DNA of 40,547 nucleotides from Microvirga tunisiensis (GTDB taxonomy: Bacteria; Pseudomonadota; Alphaproteobacteria; Rhizobiales; Beijerinckiaceae). Position numbers and translations under genes: made by a program. The DNA is taken from NCBI RefSeq assembly GCF_009296175.1, contig NZ_VOSK01000041.1, positions 1-40,547 of the forward strand. Direction: 5' to 3'. Below, piece by piece: positions 8,008-17,265 of the stretch (positions are counted from its first letter, which is position 1; each line of letters starts with the position of its first letter). The notes beneath the pieces were generated by a model. The model did no database searches, was not told the DNA's origin, and was given only the letters and a program-made list of their open reading frames with translations.

Positions 8008-11000
8008 ATGCACCTCCTTCCGGTCACAGCGATTTCCCTCGACGAGGGCGGGGAGGCCACAGACCTCCAGCAACCGCCGGGAGATATCGTCGTCCTCTCC
8101 TTCGCGGACAGTGACCTTGGAGCGCTGGCGGCCGCCCATCGGCTTGCGGCAGGCGGACCTTCCCTCCGCCTCGCTTCGCTTCGTCGCCTGCGCCATCCTC
8201 TCTCCGTCGATCTCTATATCGACAAGACCGTCGTAAAGGCGCGCTTCGTCCTCGTGCGCTGCCTCGGCGGTCTGGATTACTGGCGCTATGGCATCGAGCA
8301 CCTCGCCCAGGCTTGCCGCTCCCATGGGGTGAAGCTCGCGGTGCTGCCGGGCGACGACCGGCCCGATCCACGCCTGTCGGCCTATGCCACCGTACCGCAG
8401 GCGCTCTGCGACGAACTGGAATCCTATTTCCAGGCTGGCGGCATCGACAATATGAGCCGCCTTCTCGTGCGCATCGGCGTTGAGATCGGTGAAGTCGAAG
8501 CAGTCGTCGAATTGCCGCGCGCAGCTCCGCGCGCTTTTGCATGGGTGCATCAAACTCTACTCTTCAAACAAACCCCTCATCCTGAGGAGCAGCCGTCAGG
8601 CTACATCTCGAAGGAGGATCCAGAGAGCACTGGATCCTCCTTCGAGATGCCTGCCGCGCAGGCTCCTCAGGATGAGGTCTATTCGGGCGAAACTGGCAGG
8701 ATCGTGGAGCCCGAAGCCCTGCTCAGCCACCTCTCCACTGAACGGCCCCTCGCCTGTCTTCTCGTCTATCGCTCCACCGTCCTCTCCGGCGATACGCAAG
8801 CTTTCAAGGCTCTCGCAGCGGCTCTTGCTGAGCGAAGCATCGACTCGCTCGTACTCGCAATCTCAAGCCTAAAGGATCCTGAGGCGGTGGCCGTCGTTGG
8901 GCGCGCGATCCGGGCGCGCCGACCCGACATCATCGTCACGACCACGGCCTTCTCATCACGCGACGATCGAAGCTTCGTGCTCGACGAAGCCGATTGCCCG
9001 ATCCTGCAAGCGATTCCCGTCGGCAGCGCCAAGGAAGCCTGGGAGACCTCTCCGCGCGGGCTATCCGCCGCCGATCTCGCCATGCAGATCGCCCTGCCCG
9101 AGTTCGACGGCCGCATCGCCGCTGGTCCTGTCTCGTTCAAGGCCGAAGAGACTGCCGATCCGGCGCTCGCCTTCTCGCGCCGGGTGCAGGCGCCGGACGA
9201 AGCCGGCATCGATGCCGTTGCAGACATGGCCGCCGCATGGGTGCGTCTGGCTCGCACCCCACATCACGAGCGACGGCTCGCGCTGGTTCTCTCCGATTAC
9301 CCGGCCCGGGGCGGACGTGCCGGTTTCGCGGTTGGCCTCGACACTCCGGCCAGCGCCTGCGAGATCATCGACGTTCTCAAAGAAGCAGGCTATGCGGCCG
9401 AACGGGATTTTACAGCCGCCGAACTGATGCCGCGTCTGACCGAAGGCCAGACGTCGTTCGAGGTCCCGCTATCCAGCTATCGCGCGTGGCTCGACGCGCT
9501 GCCGGCACAACAGCGCGATGTCATCGATGGGCGCTGGGGACATCCCGAAAACGATCCGACGTTCGAAGCGGAGGCCTTCCGCTTTCGTGCGATTCGTGCC
9601 GGAAACGTCCTCGTTGCGCTTCAGCCCGACCGAGCGCACGGGCTCGACCGCAAGGGCTTCTACCACGATCCCGAATGCCCGCCGAGCCACGGCTATCTCG
9701 CCTTCTACCTCGGCCTGCGTGCTTTGGAGAACATCCACGCACTCGTGCATCTCGGCACACACGGCACCACCGAATGGCTGCCCGGCAAGGCGGTGGCATT
9801 GTCCTCCACCTGCTGGCCGCGCCTCGTCATCGGTGCCGTGCCGGTGATCTATCCATTCATCGTCGACGATCCGGGCGAGGCCGCTCCCGCCAAGCGCCGC
9901 ATCGGCGCGGTGACCATCGGCCATCTCACGCCGCAGACCGGCGAAGCAGGCCTGCACGGCGAGGCTGCGGCGTTGCGCGACCTGGTCGAGGAATTCTCGT
10001 CCGCCCAGGTGCTCCATCCCGGCCGGGCCGAACTTGTTGCGAACGAGATCCTGGAGCGCGCCAGGGCCAGCGGGCTCGCATCGGCTTGCGGCGTCGATGG
10101 GCGCATGCCCATGGACGAGGCGCTGACGCGCCTCGACGCTCATCTCTGCGATCTCGGCGAGGTGACGATCCGCGATGGGCTGCACGTCTTCGGCAGCGCT
10201 CCTGCCGGGCTTGAGGCCTGCGCCACCGGCGAGCGCGAGGGATTGCTGAAGGCGTTCGATGGCCTCTTCGTGGTGCCTGGCCCTTCCGGCTCGCCGTCGC
10301 GCGGTCAGACCAACGTGCTGCCCACGGGACGCAACCTCGCGACCCTCGATCCGCGCGCAATCCCGACCCGTGCGGCAACCGAACTCGGCTGGCGCGCAGC
10401 AGCCGAAGTGGTGCGTCGTCACCTGCAGGAGGAAGGCGACTGGCCGCGCCGGATCGTGATGGACCTGTGGGCCTCCCCGACGCTCCGTTCCGGCGGCGAG
10501 GATATCGCCCATGCGCTGGCCCTCATGGGCGTGCGCCCGACTTGGGATCATGCCTCCACCCGCGTGACCGGCTTCGAGATCGTACCGCAGCCGCTCCTCG
10601 ACCGACCGCGTGCCGATGTCACCCTGCGCGTCTCCGGCGCGTTCCGTGACACGTTTCCGGATCAGATCGCGCTCCTCGACCAGGCTGCCCGCGCGGTCGC
10701 CGCGCTCAATGAGGACGGTGAGTGGAACGAACTCGCCGCTGCGCGCCGGCGCGGCGAAGCGTTGTCGCGCGTGTTCGGCTCTGCGCCGGGCACCTATGGT
10801 GCGGGCGTGTCGGCTCGGGCGCTTGACGGCGAATGGACGACGAGAAGCGATCTCGGCCGCACCTATCTCGATGCCACGTCCCATGCCCTCAGTGCCGGCG
10901 GCCAAGCGCAGGCCGACCAAAGTTTCCCGCAGCGTATCGGGCGGGCCCAGGCCTTCGTGCATGTGAGCGACGTGGCCGAGCGCGATATTCTCGATGGCGA

Positions 11001-11463
11001 CTCCGCCGCCGATGCCATCGGAGGCTTCACGGCTGCCGCCCAGGCGCTCGGCGCGTCCCCGGCCGTCTACAGCCTCGACACGAGCCGTCCGCAGCACCCG
11101 AAAGCCCGCACGTTGACGGAGGACGTGGATCGCCTCGTACGCGGCCGCCTGACGAACCCGCGCTGGATTGCTGGCCAGATGCGCCACGGCTGGCGCGGCG
11201 CGGCCGAGATCGCGCAAGGAATCGATGCGCTCTTCGCTTTTGCGGCAACCACGGATGCAGTTTCGTCAGCAACCCTCGATCTCGTCTTCACGGCCTTGAT
11301 CGCCGACGAGCAGATCTGGCACCGACTTGAGGCTGCCAATCCGGCCGCTGCGGAGGCGATCCGCGCCCGCCTGTCCGATGCACGTCGACGCGGTCTGTGG
11401 GAGAGCCGCCTCAATTCCGTTGCAGCCTTCTTCTACGATGAGCAAAAGGAAGCGGCTGAATGA
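8008..11463 (+). CDS. cobN: CobN, cobaltochelatase large subunit
   Basis: Large subunit of the ATP-dependent chelatase that inserts cobalt into hydrogenobyrinic acid a,c-diamide; the AAA partners CobS and CobT are not in this window. At 1151 residues it is somewhat short for CobN. Family signatures include YLAFYLGLRALENIHALVHL, GTHGTTEWLPGKAVALS, GPSGSPSRGQTNVLPTGRN and DLWASPTLRSGGEDIAHAL. Odd feature: residues about 190-224 are encoded by a 103-bp near-perfect palindrome, and the flanking residues (QTLLFKQTP before it) also look foreign. Beyond about residue 230 the CobN sequence resumes (RPLACLLVYRSTVLSGDT). The stop overlaps the cobG start (ATGA). Confidence 0.95.
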   Translation: MHLLPVTAISLDEGGEATDLQQPPGDIVVLSFADSDLGALAAAHRLAAGGPSLRLASLRRLRHPLSVDLYIDKTVVKARFVLVRCLGGLDYWRYGIEHLAQACRSHGVKLAVLPGDDRPDPRLSAYATVPQALCDELESYFQAGGIDNMSRLLVRIGVEIGEVEAVVELPRAAPRAFAWVHQTLLFKQTPHPEEQPSGYISKEDPESTGSSFEMPAAQAPQDEVYSGETGRIVEPEALLSHLSTERPLACLLVYRSTVLSGDTQAFKALAAALAERSIDSLVLAISSLKDPEAVAVVGRAIRARRPDIIVTTTAFSSRDDRSFVLDEADCPILQAIPVGSAKEAWETSPRGLSAADLAMQIALPEFDGRIAAGPVSFKAEETADPALAFSRRVQAPDEAGIDAVADMAAAWVRLARTPHHERRLALVLSDYPARGGRAGFAVGLDTPASACEIIDVLKEAGYAAERDFTAAELMPRLTEGQTSFEVPLSSYRAWLDALPAQQRDVIDGRWGHPENDPTFEAEAFRFRAIRAGNVLVALQPDRAHGLDRKGFYHDPECPPSHGYLAFYLGLRALENIHALVHLGTHGTTEWLPGKAVALSSTCWPRLVIGAVPVIYPFIVDDPGEAAPAKRRIGAVTIGHLTPQTGEAGLHGEAAALRDLVEEFSSAQVLHPGRAELVANEILERARASGLASACGVDGRMPMDEALTRLDAHLCDLGEVTIRDGLHVFGSAPAGLEACATGEREGLLKAFDGLFVVPGPSGSPSRGQTNVLPTGRNLATLDPRAIPTRAATELGWRAAAEVVRRHLQEEGDWPRRIVMDLWASPTLRSGGEDIAHALALMGVRPTWDHASTRVTGFEIVPQPLLDRPRADVTLRVSGAFRDTFPDQIALLDQAARAVAALNEDGEWNELAAARRRGEALSRVFGSAPGTYGAGVSARALDGEWTTRSDLGRTYLDATSHALSAGGQAQADQSFPQRIGRAQAFVHVSDVAERDILDGDSAADAIGGFTAAAQALGASPAVYSLDTSRPQHPKARTLTEDVDRLVRGRLTNPRWIAGQMRHGWRGAAEIAQGIDALFAFAATTDAVSSATLDLVFTALIADEQIWHRLEAANPAAAEAIRARLSDARRRGLWESRLNSVAAFFYDEQKEAAE
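8575..8677. repeat. Palindromic element inserted in frame within cobN
   Basis: The outer arms CCTCATCCTGAGGAGC (8575-8590) and GCTCCTCAGGATGAGG (8662-8677) are perfect 16-bp inverted repeats. The inner arms, 20 bp each (8604-8623 and 8630-8649), are also perfect around a 6-base loop AGAGCA. The short segments between outer and inner arms are partly complementary. The element is open in the cobN frame and encodes a hydrophilic insert. Palindromes with these outer arms are, from memory, frequent between genes in Bradyrhizobium/Methylobacterium-type genomes; here one lies inside an essential-looking coding region. Confidence 0.9.
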
Positions 11464-12758
11464 GCGCGCAGCCTGTCAGCGAGAGGCGTCGCGGATGGTG
11501 CCCGGGCGTGCGCCGCCCCATGGCAACCGGCGACGGCCTGCTCGTGCGCCTGAGTCCGTTCGGCGGCAGGCTCACCGCCGACCAGGCGCGCCTCATCGCC
11601 GAGGCTGCACGCGAACACGGCAACGGCCATCTCGACATCACCGCCCGCGGCAATCTGCAGATCCGCGGCGTCAACGACGGGACCTATCCCGAACTGCTCG
11701 CCCTCCTCGCCCGTGAGGACTTGGCCGAACCCGAAGGCGAGGGCCCGAACCGGCCCACGGTTCTCTCGCCGCTGGCCGGCCTCGACCCGCACGATCGCAT
11801 CGACGCCTTCGCCCTGGCTCAGGCGATCGAGAGTACGGCCGCTGCACAGGAAGGATTGCCTGCGAAATTCTTCGTCGCTGTCGATGGCGGCGGCTCCCTG
11901 CCCCTCGATGCCGTTGGGGCCGATCTTCAACTGACGGCGGGCGAGGACGGCACCGTTGCTTTCAGCATCTCCTCGTCTGGGAACCTGCATGGGATCGGTG
12001 CGGCATCCCTCCCCCATGCGCCAGCTGCAACCCGCACGTTCCTCTCGGGCTTCTCGGACATGAGACGCACGGGACGAACCGAGGCGCGGCGTCTTCGTGA
12101 TCTTCAGCCGCACCTCGTTCAAGAATTGATCGCATCGGCGGCTCTCGAACCGGCAGTCGCCATGCTGCAGCGCCCAGAGCCCCCACGCGCGGGAGTCATC
12201 CCGATCGAAGGCGGGCATGCCGTTCTTCTCGCGCTACCTTTCGGCCGGTGTGGGACCGAGCAATTGTTGCAGGTAGCTCAGTGGAGCGAACGCTTCGGCA
12301 CGGCCGAGATCCGCCTGTCCTTCACGCGCGGCATCCTGTTGCCGGGCATTGCGGACGAACACGTATCAACGCTCATTGCAGAAGCCTCCGGTGCCGGCTT
12401 TATCACCGACGCGAACGACCCTCGCCTACCGCTGCTTGCCTGCCCGGGCAAGCCGGACTGCGCCAACGCTCTGACGCCTGCCCCCGCAGACGCCTTGCGG
12501 CTCGCGAGCGCCCGCAGCGATCTTCTCGCCCAGGGCACCAATCTTCACGTCTCTGGCTGCCCGAAAGGCTGCGCCCATCCAGGCAGGGCCGATCTAACGC
12601 TGGTGGGCCGCGCCGATGGCCGCTATGACGTCGTTCCCTATGGCTCCACCCGCGATGTTTCCACTCTTCACCTTTCCATCGACGAGATTATGACCCGTTT
12701 GTTGCTGTCAAAGACTTCTGCCGACCTGCGTCGTGCCTTTCCGGAGCGCACCCGATGA
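11460..12758 (+). CDS. cobG: CobG, precorrin-3B synthase (Fe-S monooxygenase)
   Basis: 432-residue member of the nitrite/sulfite reductase ferredoxin-like family. It converts precorrin-3A to precorrin-3B with O2, the step that defines the aerobic pathway. The two half-domains start near GLLVRLSPFGGRL and GTEQLLQVAQWSERF. The [4Fe-4S] ligands are the cysteines of CPGKPDC (about 328 and 334) and CPKGC (about 367 and 371). GHLDITARGNLQIRGV is the usual substrate-side motif. The start overlaps the cobN stop by four bases and the end overlaps cobH in the same way, so translation is coupled along the operon. Confidence 0.94.
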   Translation: MSAQPVSERRRGWCPGVRRPMATGDGLLVRLSPFGGRLTADQARLIAEAAREHGNGHLDITARGNLQIRGVNDGTYPELLALLAREDLAEPEGEGPNRPTVLSPLAGLDPHDRIDAFALAQAIESTAAAQEGLPAKFFVAVDGGGSLPLDAVGADLQLTAGEDGTVAFSISSSGNLHGIGAASLPHAPAATRTFLSGFSDMRRTGRTEARRLRDLQPHLVQELIASAALEPAVAMLQRPEPPRAGVIPIEGGHAVLLALPFGRCGTEQLLQVAQWSERFGTAEIRLSFTRGILLPGIADEHVSTLIAEASGAGFITDANDPRLPLLACPGKPDCANALTPAPADALRLASARSDLLAQGTNLHVSGCPKGCAHPGRADLTLVGRADGRYDVVPYGSTRDVSTLHLSIDEIMTRLLLSKTSADLRRAFPERTR

Positions 12759-13387
12759 GCGGATCGCGCGATTACATTCGCGAAGGTGCGGAGATCTATC
12801 GCCGCTCGTTCGCGATCATCCGCGCGGAGGCCGATCTCTCGCGCTTTTCCGGCACGGCGGAACGCGTCGTCGTGCGCATGATCCATGCCTGCGGCATGAC
12901 GGACCTGCCGCGCGATGTCGATCTCTCGCCCGAATTCGCGGAAGTGGCGGAAGCAGCCTTGAAGTGCGGCGCGCCGATCCTGTGCGACGCCAAGATGGTG
13001 GCGAACGGCATCACCCGCGCGCGGCTGCCGGCGAGCAACGAAGTGATTTGCACCCTCGACGACCCACGCGTTCCGGCACTCGCCACTGAACTCGGCAACA
13101 CCCGCTCGGCCACCGCCATGGAGCTCTGGCGCGAGCGGCTGGAGGGGGCCCTCGTCGTATTCGGCAATGCACCCACGGCTCTCTTCCACCTTCTCGAAAT
13201 GCTCGATGCCGGGGCGCCCAGGCCTGCCGCCGTCATCGGCATTCCGGTCGGCTTCATCGGCGCGGCGGAATCCAAGGAGGCGCTGGCACGGGACGGACGC
13301 GTGCCGTACCTGGTCGTCCACGGCCGGCGAGGCGGCAGCGCCATTGCGGCCGCAGCCGTCAATGCCCTCGCGAACCCGGTCGAGTGA
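12755..13387 (+). CDS. cobH: CobH, precorrin-8X methylmutase
   Basis: Moves the C11 methyl group to C12, giving hydrogenobyrinic acid. The 210 residues equal the typical length. The catalytic histidine is H44 in VVRMIHACGM (His43 in the Pseudomonas denitrificans enzyme). Other conserved stretches are APILCDAKMVANGITR, GNAPTALFHLLEML and IGIPVGFIGAAESKEAL. It overlaps the cobG end by four bases and is four bases from cobI. Confidence 0.96.
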   Translation: MSGSRDYIREGAEIYRRSFAIIRAEADLSRFSGTAERVVVRMIHACGMTDLPRDVDLSPEFAEVAEAALKCGAPILCDAKMVANGITRARLPASNEVICTLDDPRVPALATELGNTRSATAMELWRERLEGALVVFGNAPTALFHLLEMLDAGAPRPAAVIGIPVGFIGAAESKEALARDGRVPYLVVHGRRGGSAIAAAAVNALANPVE

Positions 13388-13391
13388 GCCG

Positions 13392-14135
13392 ATGACCACG
13401 CAAGATCCCATCCGTCTCTTCGGCCTGGGCCTCGGCCCCGGCAACCCCGACTACATGACCGTGCGCGCCCGCAAGGTGTTGGAGAGTGCCGACCGGCTCG
13501 TCCATTTCTGCAAGCGTGGACGGCGCGGGAATGCGCGCACCATCGCGGATGCCATTGTCGGCCAGAACCCCGAGCGGGAGATCGCTCTTGCCTATCCGGT
13601 GACGACCGAGATCCCGGCCGACCATCCGGATTATGCGGCAGCCCTCAACCCGTTCTATGAGGAGGCGGCAGTGAGGCTTCTCGCCGAGGTCGAGACGGGG
13701 CGCACCCTTGCGGTTCTCTGCGAAGGCGATCCCTTCTTCTACGGCTCCTTCATGCATCTCTGGTGGCGCCTGAAGGACCGCGTCCCGATCGAAGTGGTAC
13801 CCGCTGTCACAGCCATGTCAGGCGCCTGGACCCGTGCCGGGGCGCCGATCACCTGGGGCGACGACGTGCTCACCGTCGTGCCCGGTACGCTGCCCGAGGC
13901 CGAGCTGACACGCCGTCTCTCCGGCACCGATGCCGCCGTGGTGATGAAGCTCGGAAGCCATCTGCCGAAGGTCCGCGCAGTGCTAAAGTCTACCGGCCTT
14001 TTCGAGCGCGCCATCTATGTGGAGCGTGCGACCATGGCGGAGGAGAAGATCGTTCCGCTGCCCGACCTTCCGGAGGATTTCGACGCACCGTATTTCTCGC
14101 TCATCATCGTGCCGGGACAAGGGAGGCGCGTATGA
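13392..14135 (+). CDS. cobI: CobI, precorrin-2 C20-methyltransferase
   Basis: SAM-dependent methylase of the tetrapyrrole methylase fold, 247 residues. The N-terminal glycine loop GLGLGPGNPDYMTVRA is near residues 11-26, CEGDPFFYGSFMHL carries the GDP motif of the SAM site, and VVPAVTAMSGAWTRAG is typical of CobI. The start is ATG 13392; the much longer upstream frame runs through cobH and is not coding. The stop overlaps the cobJ start codon (ATGA). Confidence 0.95.
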   Translation: MTTQDPIRLFGLGLGPGNPDYMTVRARKVLESADRLVHFCKRGRRGNARTIADAIVGQNPEREIALAYPVTTEIPADHPDYAAALNPFYEEAAVRLLAEVETGRTLAVLCEGDPFFYGSFMHLWWRLKDRVPIEVVPAVTAMSGAWTRAGAPITWGDDVLTVVPGTLPEAELTRRLSGTDAAVVMKLGSHLPKVRAVLKSTGLFERAIYVERATMAEEKIVPLPDLPEDFDAPYFSLIIVPGQGRRV

Positions 14136-14896
14136 CGGGCCTCCTTACGGTCGTTGGACTCGGCCCGGGCAATCCGCGCTTCCTGACGCCATCCGCATCC
14201 GAGGCGCTCGCCTCAGCCACCGACATCGTCGGCTACGGTCCTTATGTGGACCGGGTACCGGAAAGGCCCGGCCTGCGGCGGCATGCCTCCGACAACCGCG
14301 TCGAGCTCGACCGCGCACGCTTTTCGCTCGATCTCGCGGCGAAGGGAGCTCGCGTGGCTGTCGTCTCCGGCGGCGATCCCGGCGTCTTTGCCATGGCGGC
14401 GGCCGTGTTCGAGGCCGTCGACAATGGCGATCCGGCCTGGCGCAGTCTCGATATTCGCGTCGAGCCCGGCATCACGGCGATGCTTGCGGCCGCGGCCCGC
14501 GTCGGCGCACCGCTCGGCGGCGATTTCTGCGCCATGTCGCTGTCGGACAACCTGAAGCAGTGGGAGGTTGTCGAGGCACGCCTGAGAGCCGCTGTCGCGG
14601 CCGATTTCGTTGTGGCGCTCTACAATCCGATTTCCTCCGCCCGGCCCTGGCAGCTCGGCGCAGCGTTCAAGATCGTCGCCGAGACGCGTGGTCCCGGCAC
14701 GCCCGTCATTCTGGCCCGCGCAGTGGGACGGCCCGACGAGGGGATCAGGATTCTGCCACTCGCCGAGGTGGAAACCGCCATGGCCGACATGTCGACAATC
14801 GTGATCATCGGCGCCACCACCACACGGCTGATCGAGCGGCCCGACGGCGAAGAGTCTTACGTCTATACACCGCGCTTTTACGGAATGCGCCCATGA
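14132..14896 (+). CDS. cobJ: CobJ, precorrin-3B C17-methyltransferase
   Basis: Methylates C17 and drives ring contraction of precorrin-3B to precorrin-4. The 254 residues begin LLTVVGLGPGNPRFLTP, the methylase signature, with VVSGGDPGVFAMAAAVFE and VEPGITAMLAAAARVGAPLG as further family motifs, and LYNPISSARPWQL typical of CobJ. It is coupled to cobI and is the last plus-strand gene of this run. The 3' end overlaps the convergent cobK by 19 bp. Confidence 0.95.
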   Translation: MTGLLTVVGLGPGNPRFLTPSASEALASATDIVGYGPYVDRVPERPGLRRHASDNRVELDRARFSLDLAAKGARVAVVSGGDPGVFAMAAAVFEAVDNGDPAWRSLDIRVEPGITAMLAAAARVGAPLGGDFCAMSLSDNLKQWEVVEARLRAAVAADFVVALYNPISSARPWQLGAAFKIVAETRGPGTPVILARAVGRPDEGIRILPLAEVETAMADMSTIVIIGATTTRLIERPDGEESYVYTPRFYGMRP

Positions 14897-15630
14897 AGAC
14901 GCTCGAGCCAAACGAGCGCCGCCTCGGCGCTGGCGACTTCTTCGACACCGAGCGGCTTCTTGGGCCGGGCCACGACGATGACCGGCAGGCCCAGAGCCCG
15001 CGCGGCCCCGATCTTCGGATAGGTTGCAGCACCGCCGGAATTCTTCGTCACCACCACGTCGATGCGCTCGCGCTCCATGAGCGCGCGCTCGGCAGCCTCG
15101 TCGAACGGCGCACGATCCTGAATGGCAATGACCTTCGGAATCGGCAGCGCATCGCCGATGGGCTCGATGGTGCGCACGAGATATGTATGCTGCGGCGCAG
15201 TCGCGAAGGATGCGAGTTCGAGGCGGCCCACGGTGAGGAACACGCGGCGGGGGCTATCTCCCAAGGCATGAACAGCCCTTTTCATCGAAGTCACCTCGAT
15301 CCAGCGATCCCCCTCGTGCGGAGTCCAGGCCGGGCGGCGCAGGGCGAGCAGCGGCACCTCAGCCTGCGCGCACGCCCCTGCCGCGTTGCGGGACATCACG
15401 GCAGCGAAGGGATGGGTCGCGTCGATCACGGACTCGATCCGCTCGTCACGCAAGAAACGGGCGAGCCCCGCCACACCACCGAAGCCGCCGATGCGGGTCG
15501 GGATCGGCATGGGACGCGGATCGCTGGTGCGACCGGCCATGGACAGGAGCGGACTGAAGTCAGGCTTGCCGGCAAGCCGCGCCGCGAGTGCGGAGGCCTC
15601 GGTCGTGCCGCCCAGAATGAGGATGCGCAT
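14878..15630 (-). CDS. cobK: CobK, precorrin-6A reductase
   Basis: NADPH-dependent reduction of precorrin-6A to precorrin-6B (dihydro-precorrin-6). The 250-residue protein starts MRILILGGTTEASALAARL, a Rossmann-like nucleotide loop, and has IDATHPFAAVMSRNA and VVTKNSGGAATYPKI, both diagnostic of CobK/CbiJ. The start at 15630 has AAAAGGAG upstream on the minus strand; a 25-residue extension would run into the cobL leader. It is antisense to the plus-strand array, lying between cobJ and cobL, and starts 37 bp from the divergent cobL. Confidence 0.94.
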   Translation of the reverse strand: MRILILGGTTEASALAARLAGKPDFSPLLSMAGRTSDPRPMPIPTRIGGFGGVAGLARFLRDERIESVIDATHPFAAVMSRNAAGACAQAEVPLLALRRPAWTPHEGDRWIEVTSMKRAVHALGDSPRRVFLTVGRLELASFATAPQHTYLVRTIEPIGDALPIPKVIAIQDRAPFDEAAERALMERERIDVVVTKNSGGAATYPKIGAARALGLPVIVVARPKKPLGVEEVASAEAALVWLERLHGRIP

Positions 15631-15667
15631 GAGCTCCTTTTCCCTGAATTCTGAGCAGGAGTCGAGC

Positions 15668-16882
15668 ATGGCGAAGAACCGTCCCTGGCTCACCATCATC
15701 GGCATCGGTGAGGATGGGCGCGCAGGGCTCTCCCCTGCGGCTCGGGCTGGTCTCGATCAGGCTGAACTCGTGATCGGCGGAGCGCGCCATCTCGATCTCG
15801 CCGCCCCTCTTGCCGCGCAAACGCTCACTTGGCCGAGCCCCTTTGTGGACGGCTATGCGATCGTCCTCGCCCGCCGTGGCCAGCCGACCTGCGTTCTCGC
15901 GACCGGCGACCCGTTCCACTACGGCATCGGCGCGGAGCTTGCGCGCCTCTTCCCGGTGGAGGAAATCGCCTGCTTTCCGCAAGCATCCGCCTTCAGCCTT
16001 GCGGCCGCTCGCCTCGGCTGGTCGCTGCCCGATTGCGATTGCGTGAGCCTGCACGGCCGCGCGCTGGAGCGCATCATTCCCCATCTGCAACCGGGCGCCC
16101 GCATCCTAGCTCTGTCATGGGACGGCTCGACGCCGGGCAAACTCGCCGACCTCCTGAAGGCACGGGGCTTCGGAGCCTCGATGATCACCGTTTGCGAAGC
16201 CATGGGCGGCCCGCGCGAGCGCATCCGCCGCGCGGTTGCTGCTGAGTTCGCCATCGCCGAGATCGATCCGCTCAACACGGTCGCTATCGAGGCCGTGGCT
16301 GCGAGCGCGGCAAGAGTCGTCACTCTTGCACCGGGTCTGCCCGATGCCTTTTTCGAGAACGATGGTCAGCTCACGAAGGCCGAGATCCGTGCGCTCACCC
16401 TTGCCGCGCTCGCACCCAAGGCCGGTGAGTTGCTATGGGACATCGGCGCGGGTGCAGGCTCCATCGGCATCGAATGGTGCCTGCGCCATCCACGCAACCG
16501 CTGCATCGGGATCGAGGAACGTTGTGGGCGGGCCGAGCGGGCGCGCCGCAATGCGCTCGAACTCGGCGCTACGTCGCTCGATATTCGCACCGGACGTGCG
16601 CCGGAAGCATTGGCTGATCTTTCGGCGCCGGATGCCATCTTCATCGGCGGCGGCGCATCGGAAGCCGGCGTGTTCGACGCCGCCTGGGCCGCGCTGAAAT
16701 CCGGCGGGCGTCTCGCCATCAATGGCGTCACGCTTGAGACCGAGATGCTGCTCGGCGCACTTTACGCGCAGCACGGCGGCACGATGCGGCGCTTGGCGGT
16801 CTCGCGCCTGGAGCCGGTCGGCGGCATGCATGGCTGGCGGGCGGCGATGCCCGTTACGCAATGGGTGGTGGCGAAGCCATGA
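15668..16882 (+). CDS. cobL: CobL, precorrin-6B C5,15-methyltransferase (decarboxylating)
   Basis: 404-residue fusion of two methylases. The N-terminal CbiE-like half (about 1-210) starts LTIIGIGEDGRAGLSPAAR and methylates C5. The C-terminal CbiT-like half holds the class-I SAM site LLWDIGAGAGSIGIEW (about 256-271) followed by GIEERCGRAERARRNA, and methylates C15 and decarboxylates the C12 acetate. The start has AGGAG at 15657-15661. The stop overlaps the cobE start. It must be driven by its own promoter or by transcription through the antisense cobK. Confidence 0.95.
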   Translation: MAKNRPWLTIIGIGEDGRAGLSPAARAGLDQAELVIGGARHLDLAAPLAAQTLTWPSPFVDGYAIVLARRGQPTCVLATGDPFHYGIGAELARLFPVEEIACFPQASAFSLAAARLGWSLPDCDCVSLHGRALERIIPHLQPGARILALSWDGSTPGKLADLLKARGFGASMITVCEAMGGPRERIRRAVAAEFAIAEIDPLNTVAIEAVAASAARVVTLAPGLPDAFFENDGQLTKAEIRALTLAALAPKAGELLWDIGAGAGSIGIEWCLRHPRNRCIGIEERCGRAERARRNALELGATSLDIRTGRAPEALADLSAPDAIFIGGGASEAGVFDAAWAALKSGGRLAINGVTLETEMLLGALYAQHGGTMRRLAVSRLEPVGGMHGWRAAMPVTQWVVAKP

Positions 16883-17265
16883 TCGTGGCAGGTCTAGGCT
16901 TCAGGCGCAGTGCCGCCGCAGAGGAAATCGTGACGCTCGTGGAGCTGGCACTGAACCGTGCCGAACTTGCGCGCGGTGCCTTGGCGAAACTCGGCACCAT
17001 CGAGGCCCTTGCCGACCTTCCTGCTTTCACTGAGGCTGCCCGTCGACTTGCGGTTCCCACGATGGCGGTTGGGGAGCAGGACCTGTCTGCCGCCGGGCCA
17101 CGCGTGCGCACGCAATCGGCGCGCTCCCTCGCCGCTCGCGGCGTCGGATCGGTGGCGGAAGCCGCCGCCCTCGCCGCAGCAGGCCCCGGAGCTACGCTCG
17201 TTCTCGAGCGCATCGCGTCAACCTCCGTCACATGCGCCCTCGCCCGCCCGGAGACCGAGCCATGA
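16879..17265 (+). CDS. cobE: CobE, CbiG C-terminal-like protein of the aerobic B12 pathway
   Basis: 128-residue protein of the CobE/GbiG C-terminal family. Recognisable features are the start [16 protein letters not shown], the middle [17 protein letters not shown] and the end [21 protein letters not shown]. CobE is known from Pseudomonas and rhizobial clusters; its exact biochemical role is unsettled, with binding of pathway intermediates suggested. The start is ATG 16879, which overlaps the cobL stop; the stop overlaps the cobM start in the same four-base manner. Confidence 0.88.
   Translation: MIVAGLGFRRSAAAEEIVTLVELALNRAELARGALAKLGTIEALADLPAFTEAARRLAVPTMAVGEQDLSAAGPRVRTQSARSLAARGVGSVAEAAALAAAGPGATLVLERIASTSVTCALARPETEP

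Noticed and set aside
9469..11217. Long minus-strand frame opposite cobN
   Set aside because: The translation is Arg/Ala/Gly-rich low complexity with no domain; cobN on the plus strand explains the codon pattern. Long antisense frames are expected in high-G+C genes.
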